A stretch of DNA of 64,000 bases from Ruminococcus sp. (lineage in GTDB: Bacteria > Bacillota > Clostridia > Oscillospirales > Ruminococcaceae), in the NCBI GenBank assembly GCA_017961625.1, contig JAGCWY010000093.1, positions 41,790-105,789 on the forward strand, in the 5' to 3' direction. Within the stretch, counting starts at the first letter, position 1. Every line of letters begins with the position of its first letter. Made by a program: the position numbers and the translations under genes. The notes under the pieces are model-generated. The model saw only the letters and a list, made by a program, of their open reading frames with translations, was not told the DNA's origin and did not search any database. Shown piece after piece: positions 26,632 to 35,261 of the stretch.

Positions 26632-27216
26632 ATGAAGATAGACAATACTGGATATATAATAAAGGGTATCCTTCTTGCAGTCTGCGGAGTGTTGTTTGCA
26701 TTCTTTCCCGGAGTGCTTTCATGGATATTCTATATAGTAGGCGGTATCATTATCGTCAGCAGTCTGCTCACAGGTTTGTCGAGTCTTAGCGGCGACGGAG
26801 GTTCTCTTATGCCAGCTGGTATAGTTGGTGTACTGATTGGACTTTTTGTACTATATATACCTAAATTTATTTCAAAAAGTATGTCTGTTGTCGCAGGCTT
26901 CATTCTAGCTGTAATATCCATTACACAGATCGTGAAAGCTCTTAGCAAGGAACTTACAAAGGGGCTTAAGATATTCCAGCTGATCTTCGGTATCTTCCTT
27001 CTGATAGCATCTGTATTTCTCATATTCAACCCGTTCCACGGAGGAAAGGTTGTTAGATTCCTCGTAGGACTTCTCATGCTTGCCTTTGCAGCCTTTAACT
27101 TCTATGTTGCTTATGTTATAAGCGAACGCAATGGAGAGGTCATAAACTCAAACGACGTCATCGATGCTAATGGATTTGAAGTACACGACAATAGCGATCA
27201 GAAGCGATTACAATAA
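26632..27216 (+). CDS. DUF308 (HdeD-like) membrane protein
   Basis: A 194-residue hydrophobic protein with about six transmembrane helices in three similar pairs, ending in a polar tail. Repeated GI-L-F-P-I--GIIIV-type segments (residues 8-35, 60-95, 115-165) fit the DUF308/HdeD family. Function is unknown; relatives are linked with acid or envelope stress. It lies 13 nt after the transglutaminase gene and ends the operon at a strong terminator. Confidence 0.82.
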   Translation: MKIDNTGYIIKGILLAVCGVLFAFFPGVLSWIFYIVGGIIIVSSLLTGLSSLSGDGGSLMPAGIVGVLIGLFVLYIPKFISKSMSVVAGFILAVISITQIVKALSKELTKGLKIFQLIFGIFLLIASVFLIFNPFHGGKVVRFLVGLLMLAFAAFNFYVAYVISERNGEVINSNDVIDANGFEVHDNSDQKRLQ

Positions 27217-27221
27217 AACAG

Positions 27222-27250
27222 AGCTGCCGGCCTATCCGGCAGCTTTTTTA
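27222..27250 (+). terminator. Terminator of the MoxR operon
   Basis: AGCTGCCGG pairs with CCGGCAGCT (9 bp, loop CCTAT), followed by TTTTTTA. Confidence 0.92.
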
Positions 27251-27274
27251 TTGCCTTAGAAATCGAACAAGTGT

Positions 27275-27303
27275 TTGACAAAAATGTTTTTTTATGCTAT
27301 AAT
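27275..27303 (+). promoter_or_regulatory. Perfect consensus promoter of the TerB/ATPase/helicase operon
   Basis: TTGACA (27275-27280) and TATAAT (27298-27303) are separated by 17 nt, matching the vegetative consensus at all twelve positions. AAAGGAGG (27322-27329) follows. A perfect promoter suggests either steady strong expression or control by a repressor. Confidence 0.93.
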
Positions 27304-27336
27304 TTATGGTAAACCTTATGTAAAGGAGGCGTAAAT

Positions 27337-28836
27337 GTGTCTGATGTAAACAATATAATAGATAATATTCTTTCGGATAAAAAGCTTTTGAAGAGCTCGG
27401 CTTTTAGGGACAAGGTATACAAAGACGAACCCATCATCAGAACAGCAGCTCAATTAATAAAAACTAAAACGCCTCTAGAGATCAAGGAAATGAAAGACAT
27501 CGCCTTCTCTCAGGCTGCATACTGGAAAACCTCCGCATGGCTCTTCTATACACAGGGGAAGTTCATGGAGAGCTATACCGACAACTACAGTTATAACGAA
27601 GATTTTGTAAAATATTATCCTTGCTACCGCGAACTAAACGTAGAGCAGCTCAGAGGATATTTTTCATGGCGAACGCAAGTTCGCATCGGAAATACCACAA
27701 AAGCTCCCCTGCCATTCGTATTTATATATATATACGAACTCATAAACTGCATCGGCGCAGAAACACCAGAGGAATGCTTTACTCTACTCAGAGATTTCTG
27801 CCGCGGCTACAAAGACATTGACGATACAATAAGCAGATATGTCGATAACTGGCTCATTGACTTTATCGTATACAACGAACTTGACACCAGTCTTGCAAAG
27901 GATATCCCTGAAGTAATATATGAGGATTACATGCTTATTCTTCTGCACTGGAAGAGACATAACGAAAACGAGATATTTTCTGCTGTATCCTATCTTTCAA
28001 CTTACCAGCCAGAAAAATCGTTATTCTTCATATCCTGTCAAGAGGACTTCAAAAATGTAACTGTCCGCTGCATCGTAAAACTTTCGGAATTTTTTGCCGA
28101 AAAGCGAAAATCCTCTCTTTTCAGCAGGCTATTCGGAAATATCTCCGAATGCAGTCATAACATGTTTTCCTCTGCTATTTTCTATGACAGACAGCCTCTA
28201 CGCAATTGTGAATACAAGCTTAACGAGCTTCATACATTCTCCTGTAAAAACGGCAGGTGGAGCTGCTGTAAGATTAGTGGCAGCCGAAGCAGGAACGGTC
28301 GCCTCGGTGATATAATAAAAGCTATAGACAGCCTTTTGCGCGACTATAATAATTTCAGGCATAAGATTTCCTTTGACGGAATATCAAAATCCGCCATAAA
28401 AGTGATACAAACAGAGATAGAGCTCTATTACGCTGAAAAACTCCGCAAAGAGACTGTAAGGATAGAAATAGATCTGTCCAAGCTTGACAATATACGTAAG
28501 GCTTCAGATTTGACCCGCGAAAAGCTGTTGGTTGACAACGAAGAAGAAGAAGAAAAAGAAATAATGACTATCCCAGCAGAAAACAGCGAAACTGATACCA
28601 TCGGTGCTCTTCCCCTTGATAAGGATGAGACTATATTCTTAAAAGCCCTGCTGTATAACGGCAATCCTGCCGAAGCAGCACGGAAATGTGGGAAATTGCT
28701 TTCTATACTAGCAGATTCCATAAACGAAAAGCTCTTTAACAGCTTCGGCGATACTGTTATTGATTTTTCAGACGATTTTCCTGTGCTGATTGAAGATTAT
28801 ATCAATGAAATAAAAGCAATGATACCAAAGGAGTAA
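27337..28836 (+). CDS. TerB-N/TerB-C domain protein
   Basis: A 499-residue soluble protein. The N-terminal half matches TerB-N: FVKYYPCYRELNVEQLRGYFSWRTQVRIG (about residue 90-120) and PFVFIYIYELINCIG. The C-terminal ~80 residues match TerB-C: LPLDKDETIFLKALLYNG, ARKCGKLLSILADSINEKLFNSFGDTVIDF. Before it is an acidic Glu-rich linker. TerB-linked modules occur in tellurite/stress and putative defence loci; here the partners are a BrxD-like ATPase and an SF2 helicase, 2 and 11 nt downstream in the operon. The start is GTG 27337, after AAAGGAGGC; ATG 27335 is out of frame. Biochemical role is unknown. Confidence 0.82.
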   Translation: MSDVNNIIDNILSDKKLLKSSAFRDKVYKDEPIIRTAAQLIKTKTPLEIKEMKDIAFSQAAYWKTSAWLFYTQGKFMESYTDNYSYNEDFVKYYPCYRELNVEQLRGYFSWRTQVRIGNTTKAPLPFVFIYIYELINCIGAETPEECFTLLRDFCRGYKDIDDTISRYVDNWLIDFIVYNELDTSLAKDIPEVIYEDYMLILLHWKRHNENEIFSAVSYLSTYQPEKSLFFISCQEDFKNVTVRCIVKLSEFFAEKRKSSLFSRLFGNISECSHNMFSSAIFYDRQPLRNCEYKLNELHTFSCKNGRWSCCKISGSRSRNGRLGDIIKAIDSLLRDYNNFRHKISFDGISKSAIKVIQTEIELYYAEKLRKETVRIEIDLSKLDNIRKASDLTREKLLVDNEEEEEKEIMTIPAENSETDTIGALPLDKDETIFLKALLYNGNPAEAARKCGKLLSILADSINEKLFNSFGDTVIDFSDDFPVLIEDYINEIKAMIPKE

Positions 28837-28838
28837 CT

Positions 28839-30152
28839 ATGAAAATACCTAAAAGAATCGCATCTGCTGTAATAAACTCGCTCAAAGGCGGTGTAGTTCC
28901 TAGAACCGGATTGCCGTATATAACTGTGGGCAGAGAAAGCGAGATTGACGCTCTGCTCCACGATGTGGATATAATCGCCGATGGCGGTGCGTCTTTCCGC
29001 TTTATTGTTGGTAAGTATGGAAGTGGAAAGAGCTTCCTACTCCAAACTATACGAAGTCATGTAATGGACAGGAACTTTGTAGTCGTTGACGCAGACCTAT
29101 CCCCAGAACGCCGCCTTCAGGGCACAAAGGGCCAGGGACTTTCCACATACAAAGAACTTATGAAAAATATGTCCACAAAGACGCGCCCTGATGGCGGTGC
29201 GCTGACTCTTATACTCGACCGCTGGATAAGCGGTGTTCAGACTGAAACCGCAGCTGAAACCGGGCTGCCTGTCGACTCTACGGAATTTCAAAAGGCTGTT
29301 GAAAAGAATATATTCGAGGTCATAAATTCACTCAGTGAAATGGTGCATGGCTTTGATTTTGCAAAACTCCTTACTATTTATTACCGCGCTTCTGTCACCG
29401 GCAACGATGAGGAAAAAGCAAAAGTGGTACAGTGGTTCCGTGGAGAATTCATTACAAAATCCGAAGCAAAGGCGCAGCTTGGCATCAATATAATCATTAC
29501 CGATGACGACTGGTACGAATATATCAAGCTTTTTGCAATGTTTCTGAAAAAGGCAGGCTACAGCGGTATGCTCGTTCTTGTTGATGAGCTTGTTAACATA
29601 TACAAGATCCCCAACAGCATAACCCGTCAGTACAACTATGAAAAGATACTGACCATGTACAATGATACCTTACAGGGCAAGGCTAAATACATAGGCATAA
29701 TCATGGGTGGAACTCCTCAGTGTATCGAAGATACACGACGGGGAGTCTATAGTTATGAAGCGCTCCGTTCAAGGCTTGCAGAAGGACGCTTCGGACGTGA
29801 AGGCTTAAAGGATATGCTCGCGCCTGTTATACATCTGTCCCCTCTCACATATGAGGAGATGCTTGTACTGACTGAAAAGCTGTCAGATATACACGCTCAG
29901 CTTTTTGAATATCAGCAAAGGATAACTCAGGAGGACATGATAAGCTTTATTAAGCTTGAATTCAGCCGTATTGGCTCGGACAGTCACATAACGCCCCGAG
30001 AGGTAATCCGCGACTTTATAGAGCTGCTCGATATAGTCTATCAGAATCCACAAATAAATATAAGCGAGCTTATCTCCTCGGGAACTGTTATGACGGCTGC
30101 CAGCTCTGACGTTTCTACGTCCGAAGAAGAATTTGCCGAATTCGAAATATAA
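28839..30152 (+). CDS. BrxD/DUF2791-like ATP-binding protein
   Basis: A 437-residue P-loop ATPase of the BREX ATP-binding (BrxC/BrxD, DUF2791) family. It begins IASAVINSLKGGVVPRTGLPYITVGRE, has Walker A GKYGSGKS at residues 58-65 within FIVGKYGSGKSFLLQTIR, DADLSPERRLQG, and Walker B LVLVDELVNIY at about residue 246-256, followed by GIIMGGTPQ as a sensor-like strand. In BREX type 2, BrxD occurs with the BrxHI helicase; here too a helicase follows at 11 nt, but with no PglX methylase, PglZ or PglW. Its job is inferred to be an ATP-driven nucleic-acid-acting subunit working with the helicase. Confidence 0.85.
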   Translation: MKIPKRIASAVINSLKGGVVPRTGLPYITVGRESEIDALLHDVDIIADGGASFRFIVGKYGSGKSFLLQTIRSHVMDRNFVVVDADLSPERRLQGTKGQGLSTYKELMKNMSTKTRPDGGALTLILDRWISGVQTETAAETGLPVDSTEFQKAVEKNIFEVINSLSEMVHGFDFAKLLTIYYRASVTGNDEEKAKVVQWFRGEFITKSEAKAQLGINIIITDDDWYEYIKLFAMFLKKAGYSGMLVLVDELVNIYKIPNSITRQYNYEKILTMYNDTLQGKAKYIGIIMGGTPQCIEDTRRGVYSYEALRSRLAEGRFGREGLKDMLAPVIHLSPLTYEEMLVLTEKLSDIHAQLFEYQQRITQEDMISFIKLEFSRIGSDSHITPREVIRDFIELLDIVYQNPQINISELISSGTVMTAASSDVSTSEEEFAEFEI

Positions 30153-30163
30153 GGAAATAATTT

Positions 30164-32398
30164 ATGAGTATTTTTGATAGATACGCTCCTTTTATTCAGG
30201 ATTTCATATATCGCAGTAACTGGGAATCTCTGAGAGCTATACAGGCTGCGGCAGGTGACGCTATTTTCAATACGGACGAAAATGTTCTTCTTACCGCATC
30301 AACTGCATCTGGGAAAACAGAAGCAGCTTTTTTTCCTATACTTACTCTGTTTTCGGAAGATATGCCTCGTTCTGTTGGCGCAATATATATAGGACCTCTT
30401 AAGGCACTTATAAATGACCAGTTCTCACGGTTAAATGACCTTTGCGAGGAAGCCGATATCCCTGTGTGGCACTGGCATGGGGATGTTGCGCAGTCCCACA
30501 AGAATAAAATGCTAAAAAATCCTTCCGGTATATTGCAGATAACTCCTGAATCCCTTGAAGCAATGTTGCTCAGGAAACATGCACTTATACCCAAGCTGTT
30601 TGGCGACCTCAGGTTCATAGTTATAGACGAAATACACTCGCTTATGCGCGGTGACCGAGGCGGACAAACTATATGCCTAATTGAAAGGATTTGTAAAATG
30701 GCAGGCGCTAATCCGCGTAGGATAGGTTTGTCTGCAACTATCGGCGATCCGACTGCGGCAGGAGAGTTCCTTGCTTACGGCACAGGAAGAAGTACAGTCA
30801 TACCAAAAATAGAAAACAAAGGCGTTAAATGGCGGCTTTCAATGGAACATTTCTATATAAGCCAGCAGAATCATTCAAACGAGAAGGATACAGCTGATGC
30901 TCTGCCTGTTCTTGATGAAAAAACTGACATTGCTCCAGAACACGCTGACGCCGGAATGGGATATATTTTCGAGCATACAAGAGGTAAAAAGTGCCTTATT
31001 TTCGTGAATTCACGTGAGGAGTGCGAGGCTGTCACAACTACTCTTCGCTCCTACTGCGAGGCCAAGCATGAGCCCGACCGTTTTCTGATACATCACGGCA
31101 ATCTCTCTGCGGCATATCGTGAAACCGCAGAGGAAGCCATGAAGGACGAAGATATTTTCATGACCACTTGCACCACAGCCACCCTCGAGCTTGGTATAGA
31201 TATCGGTCGTCTTGAACGTGCTTTTCAGATAGATGCTCCCTATACCGTTTCCTCATTCCTACAAAGAATGGGAAGGACTGGACGGCGTGATCTGCCGCCG
31301 GAAATGTGGTTTGTGATACGTGAGGAGCTTCCTGAGCCTCGCTCTATGTTACCTGAAACTATTCCGTGGAAGCTTCTCCAAGGCATAGCGCTAATACAGG
31401 TTTATATCGAGGATCGCTGGGTAGAGCCTCCAAAGCTCGATCGGCTGCCCTTCAGTCTCCTTTATCACCAGACCATGAGCACACTTGCCTCATGTGGGGA
31501 ACTTACGCCTGCAGAACTTGCTTCACGTGTACTTACTCTAAAATATTTCCGCAGAATAACAAAAGATGATTACAAGATACTGCTGCGCCACCTCATTGAG
31601 ACAGATCATATCCAACGCACAGAAAACGATGGACTCATTGTAGGTCTTGCAGGCGAAAGAGTAGTCAACAGCTTTAAATTCTATGCGGTATTTCAGGAAA
31701 ACGAGGAATACACGGTAAGGTGGGGCTCTCAGGAGCTCGGAACCATAGTAATGCCCCCTCCTGCCGGCGAAAAGATAGCCATTGCCGGTCATGTATGGAT
31801 CGTAGAAGAGGTTGACCACAAACGTAGACTAGTTTACTGCGATCAGATAAAAGGAAAAGTTCCTGCATACTTCGGAGACTGCCCAGGCGATATAAATACT
31901 AAGATACTTTTGCGTATGAAAGAGGTACTCCGTGAGGACAAAAACTATCCATACCTTATGAAAAATGCAGTGACCAGGCTTGCTCAGGCTCGTCTAACCG
32001 CAAGAAATTCAGGAGTTACTGAGTCACCTCTTATATGCCTCGGTGGTAATATGTGGTGTCTCCTGCCATGGCTTGGTACATATGCTTTTTTGGCGCTGGA
32101 ACGCTTCCTTAAACTTAAATGTTCGGACCGTCTCGGGCTTAAAGGAATGGATTCTTCAAGACCGTTTTATATACAATTCACTATGAAAGTCTCTCCCGAA
32201 GAGTTCTTCTACGTTCTTACCAAGGAAGCTGAAAAGGAATTCAGCCCAATGGAGCTAGTTTACGATAGTGAAGTTCCTGTATTTGAAAAATACGACGAAT
32301 TCCTGCCGGCTGAACTTGTAAAGAAAGGATTTGCCTTTGGAATTCTCGGTATATCGGAAATGATAGAACGTATTTTAAGCTGGAAAAGTTTTATTTAA
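30164..32398 (+). CDS. DEAD/DEAH-box helicase, Lhr/BrxHI-like
   Basis: A 744-residue SF2 helicase. Motif I is TASTASGKTEA (about residue 43-53), Ia IGPLKALINDQ, II DEIH at about residue 155-158, III GLSATIG, then TTCTTATLELGIDIG and motif VI QRMGRTGRR. The C-terminal ~300 residues (winged-helix-like and beta-rich, LERFLKLKCSDRLGLKG) resemble the Lhr/BrxHI group. It should unwind or translocate on DNA in step with the BrxD-like ATPase upstream. It is the last gene of the operon. I see no clear terminator; the lysR promoter begins 19 nt after the stop. Confidence 0.9.
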   Translation: MSIFDRYAPFIQDFIYRSNWESLRAIQAAAGDAIFNTDENVLLTASTASGKTEAAFFPILTLFSEDMPRSVGAIYIGPLKALINDQFSRLNDLCEEADIPVWHWHGDVAQSHKNKMLKNPSGILQITPESLEAMLLRKHALIPKLFGDLRFIVIDEIHSLMRGDRGGQTICLIERICKMAGANPRRIGLSATIGDPTAAGEFLAYGTGRSTVIPKIENKGVKWRLSMEHFYISQQNHSNEKDTADALPVLDEKTDIAPEHADAGMGYIFEHTRGKKCLIFVNSREECEAVTTTLRSYCEAKHEPDRFLIHHGNLSAAYRETAEEAMKDEDIFMTTCTTATLELGIDIGRLERAFQIDAPYTVSSFLQRMGRTGRRDLPPEMWFVIREELPEPRSMLPETIPWKLLQGIALIQVYIEDRWVEPPKLDRLPFSLLYHQTMSTLASCGELTPAELASRVLTLKYFRRITKDDYKILLRHLIETDHIQRTENDGLIVGLAGERVVNSFKFYAVFQENEEYTVRWGSQELGTIVMPPPAGEKIAIAGHVWIVEEVDHKRRLVYCDQIKGKVPAYFGDCPGDINTKILLRMKEVLREDKNYPYLMKNAVTRLAQARLTARNSGVTESPLICLGGNMWCLLPWLGTYAFLALERFLKLKCSDRLGLKGMDSSRPFYIQFTMKVSPEEFFYVLTKEAEKEFSPMELVYDSEVPVFEKYDEFLPAELVKKGFAFGILGISEMIERILSWKSFI

Positions 32399-32416
32399 TT
32401 AACTGCAATTTATGTC

Positions 32417-32445
32417 TTGATTTTTCAGCTAAAAAGTGATACAAT
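32417..32445 (+). promoter_or_regulatory. Promoter of the lysR gene
   Basis: TTGATT (32417-32422) and TACAAT (32440-32445) are separated by 17 nt. The predicted start is near 32452, leaving a 35-nt leader before ATG 32487. Confidence 0.78.
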
Positions 32446-32486
32446 AATAATGTAAAATGCTGTTAAAAGATAAGGTAGGTATTTTT

Positions 32487-33425
32487 ATGAAAATTCAACA
32501 GCTAGAATATGTCATCGCTGTAGCAAGAGAAGGAAGTATCACCAAGGCTGCCAAAAAGCTGTATCAGGCTCAGCCTAATATAAGTATAGCTCTTAAGGAA
32601 CTTGAAACTTCTTTGGGAATACAGATTTTTAATCGTTCGCCTAATGGTATGATACTTACTCCCGAGGGAGAGGAATTCCTTGCAAGAGCTCAGACTATAG
32701 TTGACGAAATGCAGAGTCTTGAAAGGGACTATGCTCAGACTCCCGAAAATGAATTAAAACTCAAGGTTGCTTCTGCACGTTCAACTTATGCTACCTCTGC
32801 TATAGGAAAACTTATTAGTGATTATTCCGAGAAGACCGACAAGATAGAAGTCCACGTAATGGAAACAAGCACTGCTAAGGTCATGGAAGATATATGCGCT
32901 GGTAAATATGATATTGGCTTTATACGTGTACCTAGTACTTATGCAGAAATGATTGAAAGCCGCCTTAAAGCTAGGAATCTTATTGGCAAGACTGTAATGG
33001 AATTCCCACTTCAGATAGTAATGAGATCGGATCATCCACTTGCAAAATATGAAGATATCCCCTATGAACTGCTTTCTCAATATCCTGAGATAATCCACGG
33101 CGATGACGAACCTGAAATGGTGAGACGAGCTTCAATAAATCAGGATTACGACGAAAAAAGGTCTACGAAAAGGATATTCATATATGACAGAGGCACACAG
33201 ATAAGTATGCTGAAAACAGTAAAGGATGCTTATATGTGGGTTGCTCCTATGTCTCAAAGCATTCTCAAATTCAACAACCTTGTTCTTAGAAAATGCTCTT
33301 ACGCAAATAGTCTTAACCGAGATATGATAATCTACCGTAAGGCAAGTGAAAACAACTCCCTTATTGTTGACTGTATACGTACCGTCTATGAGTATGCAGA
33401 TAAGATAGAAGGACTTGAAATATAA
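32487..33425 (+). CDS. LysR-family transcriptional regulator
   Basis: A 312-residue regulator. The winged helix-turn-helix is at residues 1-60 (MKIQQLEYVIAVAREGSITKAAKKLYQAQPNISIALKELE, given by its key FxxVA-GSIT-AA-L-QPxxS pattern), and the rest is a periplasmic-binding-like effector domain. The frame extends ten codons upstream, but AAGGTAGG lies seven bases before ATG 32487 and the family starts at MKIQQLEY. It has its own promoter and terminator. No divergent target gene lies beside it; the TerB operon upstream is a possible but unproven target. The effector is unknown. Confidence 0.92.
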   Translation: MKIQQLEYVIAVAREGSITKAAKKLYQAQPNISIALKELETSLGIQIFNRSPNGMILTPEGEEFLARAQTIVDEMQSLERDYAQTPENELKLKVASARSTYATSAIGKLISDYSEKTDKIEVHVMETSTAKVMEDICAGKYDIGFIRVPSTYAEMIESRLKARNLIGKTVMEFPLQIVMRSDHPLAKYEDIPYELLSQYPEIIHGDDEPEMVRRASINQDYDEKRSTKRIFIYDRGTQISMLKTVKDAYMWVAPMSQSILKFNNLVLRKCSYANSLNRDMIIYRKASENNSLIVDCIRTVYEYADKIEGLEI

Positions 33426-33430
33426 AATAT

Positions 33431-33469
33431 GCCCCGACCGTAACTGCTTTTCGGTCGGGGCTTGTTTTT
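33431..33469 (+). terminator. Terminator of the lysR gene
   Basis: A perfect 10-bp GC-rich stem, GCCCCGACCG with CGGTCGGGGC, is followed by TTGTTTTTA. Confidence 0.92.
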
Positions 33470-33471
33470 AG

Positions 33472-33559
33472 AAAAAAAGAATGAGAGCCATTAGGGGGGA
33501 GGTTCTCATTCTTAATAAGGGGATATGAGATTGTCATTTATGAAAGAATGACTTTCCAT
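33472..33559 (-). ncRNA. Predicted ~88-nt small RNA with C-rich loops
   Basis: On the minus strand a full promoter (33565-33593) is followed by a 5' hairpin (ATGGAAAG...CTTTCAT, 33541-33559 region), a single-stranded linker containing ATCCCCTT, and a terminator hairpin. The terminator has a 13-bp stem (33477-33489 with 33501-33513, one G-U) whose 11-nt loop reads TCCCCCCTAAT, then seven Ts. No reading frame of useful length lies on this strand. The C-rich loop and linker are complementary to Shine-Dalgarno sequences, as in several Gram-positive trans-acting small RNAs. The promoter, hairpin and terminator are seen in the sequence; function is inferred. Confidence 0.72.
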
Positions 33560-33564
33560 AAATT

Positions 33565-33593
33565 ATTATAGCATAGAGGGCTATATAATGCAA
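33565..33593 (-). promoter_or_regulatory. Promoter of the predicted small RNA
   Basis: On the minus strand, TTGCAT (33588-33593) and TATAAT (33565-33570) are separated by 17 nt. It lies downstream of the aminopeptidase operon's terminator, so the small RNA is an independent unit. Confidence 0.75.
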
Positions 33594-33705
33594 ATATAAA
33601 ATATATATCCCTTTATATGTATATTTGATTACTGATAATTTAAGTAAACAATTTACATCTTAGTAATAATTTGAAAAACATTTGGAAACAAAACACTCTG
33701 CATAA
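33594..33705. other. AT-rich intergenic spacer
   Basis: AT-rich sequence between the small RNA promoter and the aminopeptidase terminator. I see no gene or structured element in it. Confidence 0.5.
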
Positions 33706-33749
33706 TTATATTAAAAAGCCGTAAAGAAGCAACTTCTCCACGGCTTTTT
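33706..33749 (-). terminator. Terminator of the prfA-aminopeptidase operon
   Basis: AAAAAGCCGT (33713-33722) pairs with ACGGCTTTTT (33740-33749), with an inner GAAG/CTTC stem; T-runs on both sides make it potentially bidirectional. It lies ~60 nt after the aminopeptidase stop. Confidence 0.85.
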
Positions 33750-33808
33750 GTAATAACAAAGAATACTGAATAATCAATGCGTACTACATGCATAAGACTA
33801 TAGCACCT

Positions 33809-35212
33809 TTAGTCCGCCATAAATACCTCAAATGCCCTGAACGCCATATAAGTATCCATTTTTGATACAATCTCATAAGGAGCATGCATAGACAGAACAG
33901 GTACTCCAAGGTCGATAGTATCCACATTGAGATTTGCTATATAAGCAGCAACCGTTCCCCCGCCGCCTTCATCAACCTTACCAAGCTCGCCTGTCTGCCA
34001 TATCACCTTCTTAGAATCCATAAGACGTCTTATGCGTCCGGTAAACTCTGCAGATGCGTCAGAGGTACCTGCCTTGCCGCGTGCCCCGGTATACTTAGTG
34101 ATAACAACGCCTCTGTTGATGTATGCGCTGTTGTTTCTCTCATTTACTTCAGGGAATGTAGGATCATAAGCCGCATTTACATCGGCTGATAGACACTCGG
34201 AAGCAGAGAGAACGGTTCTAGCGTCAGAACCGAGAGCTTCTGCTATATCCGCAACAAAATATTCAAGGTATGAAGACCTGAGACCAGTATTGCCGTCGCT
34301 TCCTGTCTCCTCCTTGTCCGTGAGTATAGTAACGACTGTATGCTTGGGCTTCTTACACTCTGCCGTAGCTATAAGAGCAGGATATGCGCACACCTTGTCA
34401 TCATGACCGTAAGCGCCTATCATGCTTCTGTCAAAGCCAATATCCTTTGCCCTGAACGCAGGTACAGCCTCAAGTTCTGAGGATATGAAATCAGCTTCTG
34501 TGATACCATATTTCTCATGAAGTATATTTATGATATTAAGCTTTACCGAACCGCTTTCTTCATCATCCTTAAAAGGACGGGAACCGATAAGGATATTTAG
34601 CTGCTCTCCTGTAATACCCTTTGAAAGAGGTTTCTGCATCTGTGCTGATGCAAGATGTGGAAGAAGATCTGTAACACAGAATACTGGATCATCATCATCC
34701 TCTCCGATATTTACCGGTATGCTGGTACCGTCTGCCTTTATCATAACACCGTGAAGTGCAAGCGGTATCGTAGTCCACTGATACTTCTTTATACCACCGT
34801 AATAATGTGTCTTGAAGAGTGCAAGCTCCGTGTCCTCGTAAAGTGGATTCTGCTTAAGATCAAGTCTAGGCGAGTCGATATGCGCTGCGCAGAGCCTTAC
34901 ACCGTCCCTGATAGGTGCTGTACCTATAACAGCTGCAATAACAGATTTACCTCGGTTGTTGCTGTATATCTTATCTCCTGCTTTTAGCGCCATACCTGTT
35001 TTGTATTCAACAAAGCCCTTCTTCTTAAGAAGCTCAATGGAATAGATAACCGCTTCGCGCTCTATCTTAGCCTTATTCATAAAGTTCTTATAGCCCTCAC
35101 AGAATTTATTGCAAGCCTTGATATCCTTGTCTGAAACAAGATGATAAACATTTTTGCGGTCCATAAGTAGCTTTTCCTTAAGAGCCTTGACAGCGTCTTT
35201 TTTTCCAGCCAT
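33809..35212 (-). CDS. M18-family aminopeptidase
   Basis: A 467-residue cytoplasmic metallopeptidase of the M18 (aminopeptidase I) family, which removes N-terminal residues using two metal ions. Ligand motifs are CAAHIDSPRLDLKQNPLY (His-Asp), DKEETGSDGNTGLRSSYLE (Glu-Glu), LSADVNAAYDP and the final LSMHAPYEIVSKMDTYMA (His). The middle block with IGAYGHDDKVCAYPAL is typical. GAGAAGGGAG precedes the ATG. It is the last gene of the DUF951-prfA-sua5-coaE run. Confidence 0.94.
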   Translation of the reverse strand: MAGKKDAVKALKEKLLMDRKNVYHLVSDKDIKACNKFCEGYKNFMNKAKIEREAVIYSIELLKKKGFVEYKTGMALKAGDKIYSNNRGKSVIAAVIGTAPIRDGVRLCAAHIDSPRLDLKQNPLYEDTELALFKTHYYGGIKKYQWTTIPLALHGVMIKADGTSIPVNIGEDDDDPVFCVTDLLPHLASAQMQKPLSKGITGEQLNILIGSRPFKDDEESGSVKLNIINILHEKYGITEADFISSELEAVPAFRAKDIGFDRSMIGAYGHDDKVCAYPALIATAECKKPKHTVVTILTDKEETGSDGNTGLRSSYLEYFVADIAEALGSDARTVLSASECLSADVNAAYDPTFPEVNERNNSAYINRGVVITKYTGARGKAGTSDASAEFTGRIRRLMDSKKVIWQTGELGKVDEGGGGTVAAYIANLNVDTIDLGVPVLSMHAPYEIVSKMDTYMAFRAFEVFMAD

Positions 35213-35261
35213 GATTGATTTACTCCCTTCTCATCAAATACATCATATAATAAATATTATC

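Noticed and set aside
33525..33551. A plus-strand mini-ORF (MRLSFMKE) after AAGGGGAT, in place of the small RNA.
   Set aside because: No promoter on the plus strand after the lysR terminator, while a full promoter and terminator exist on the minus strand; eight codons give no other support.
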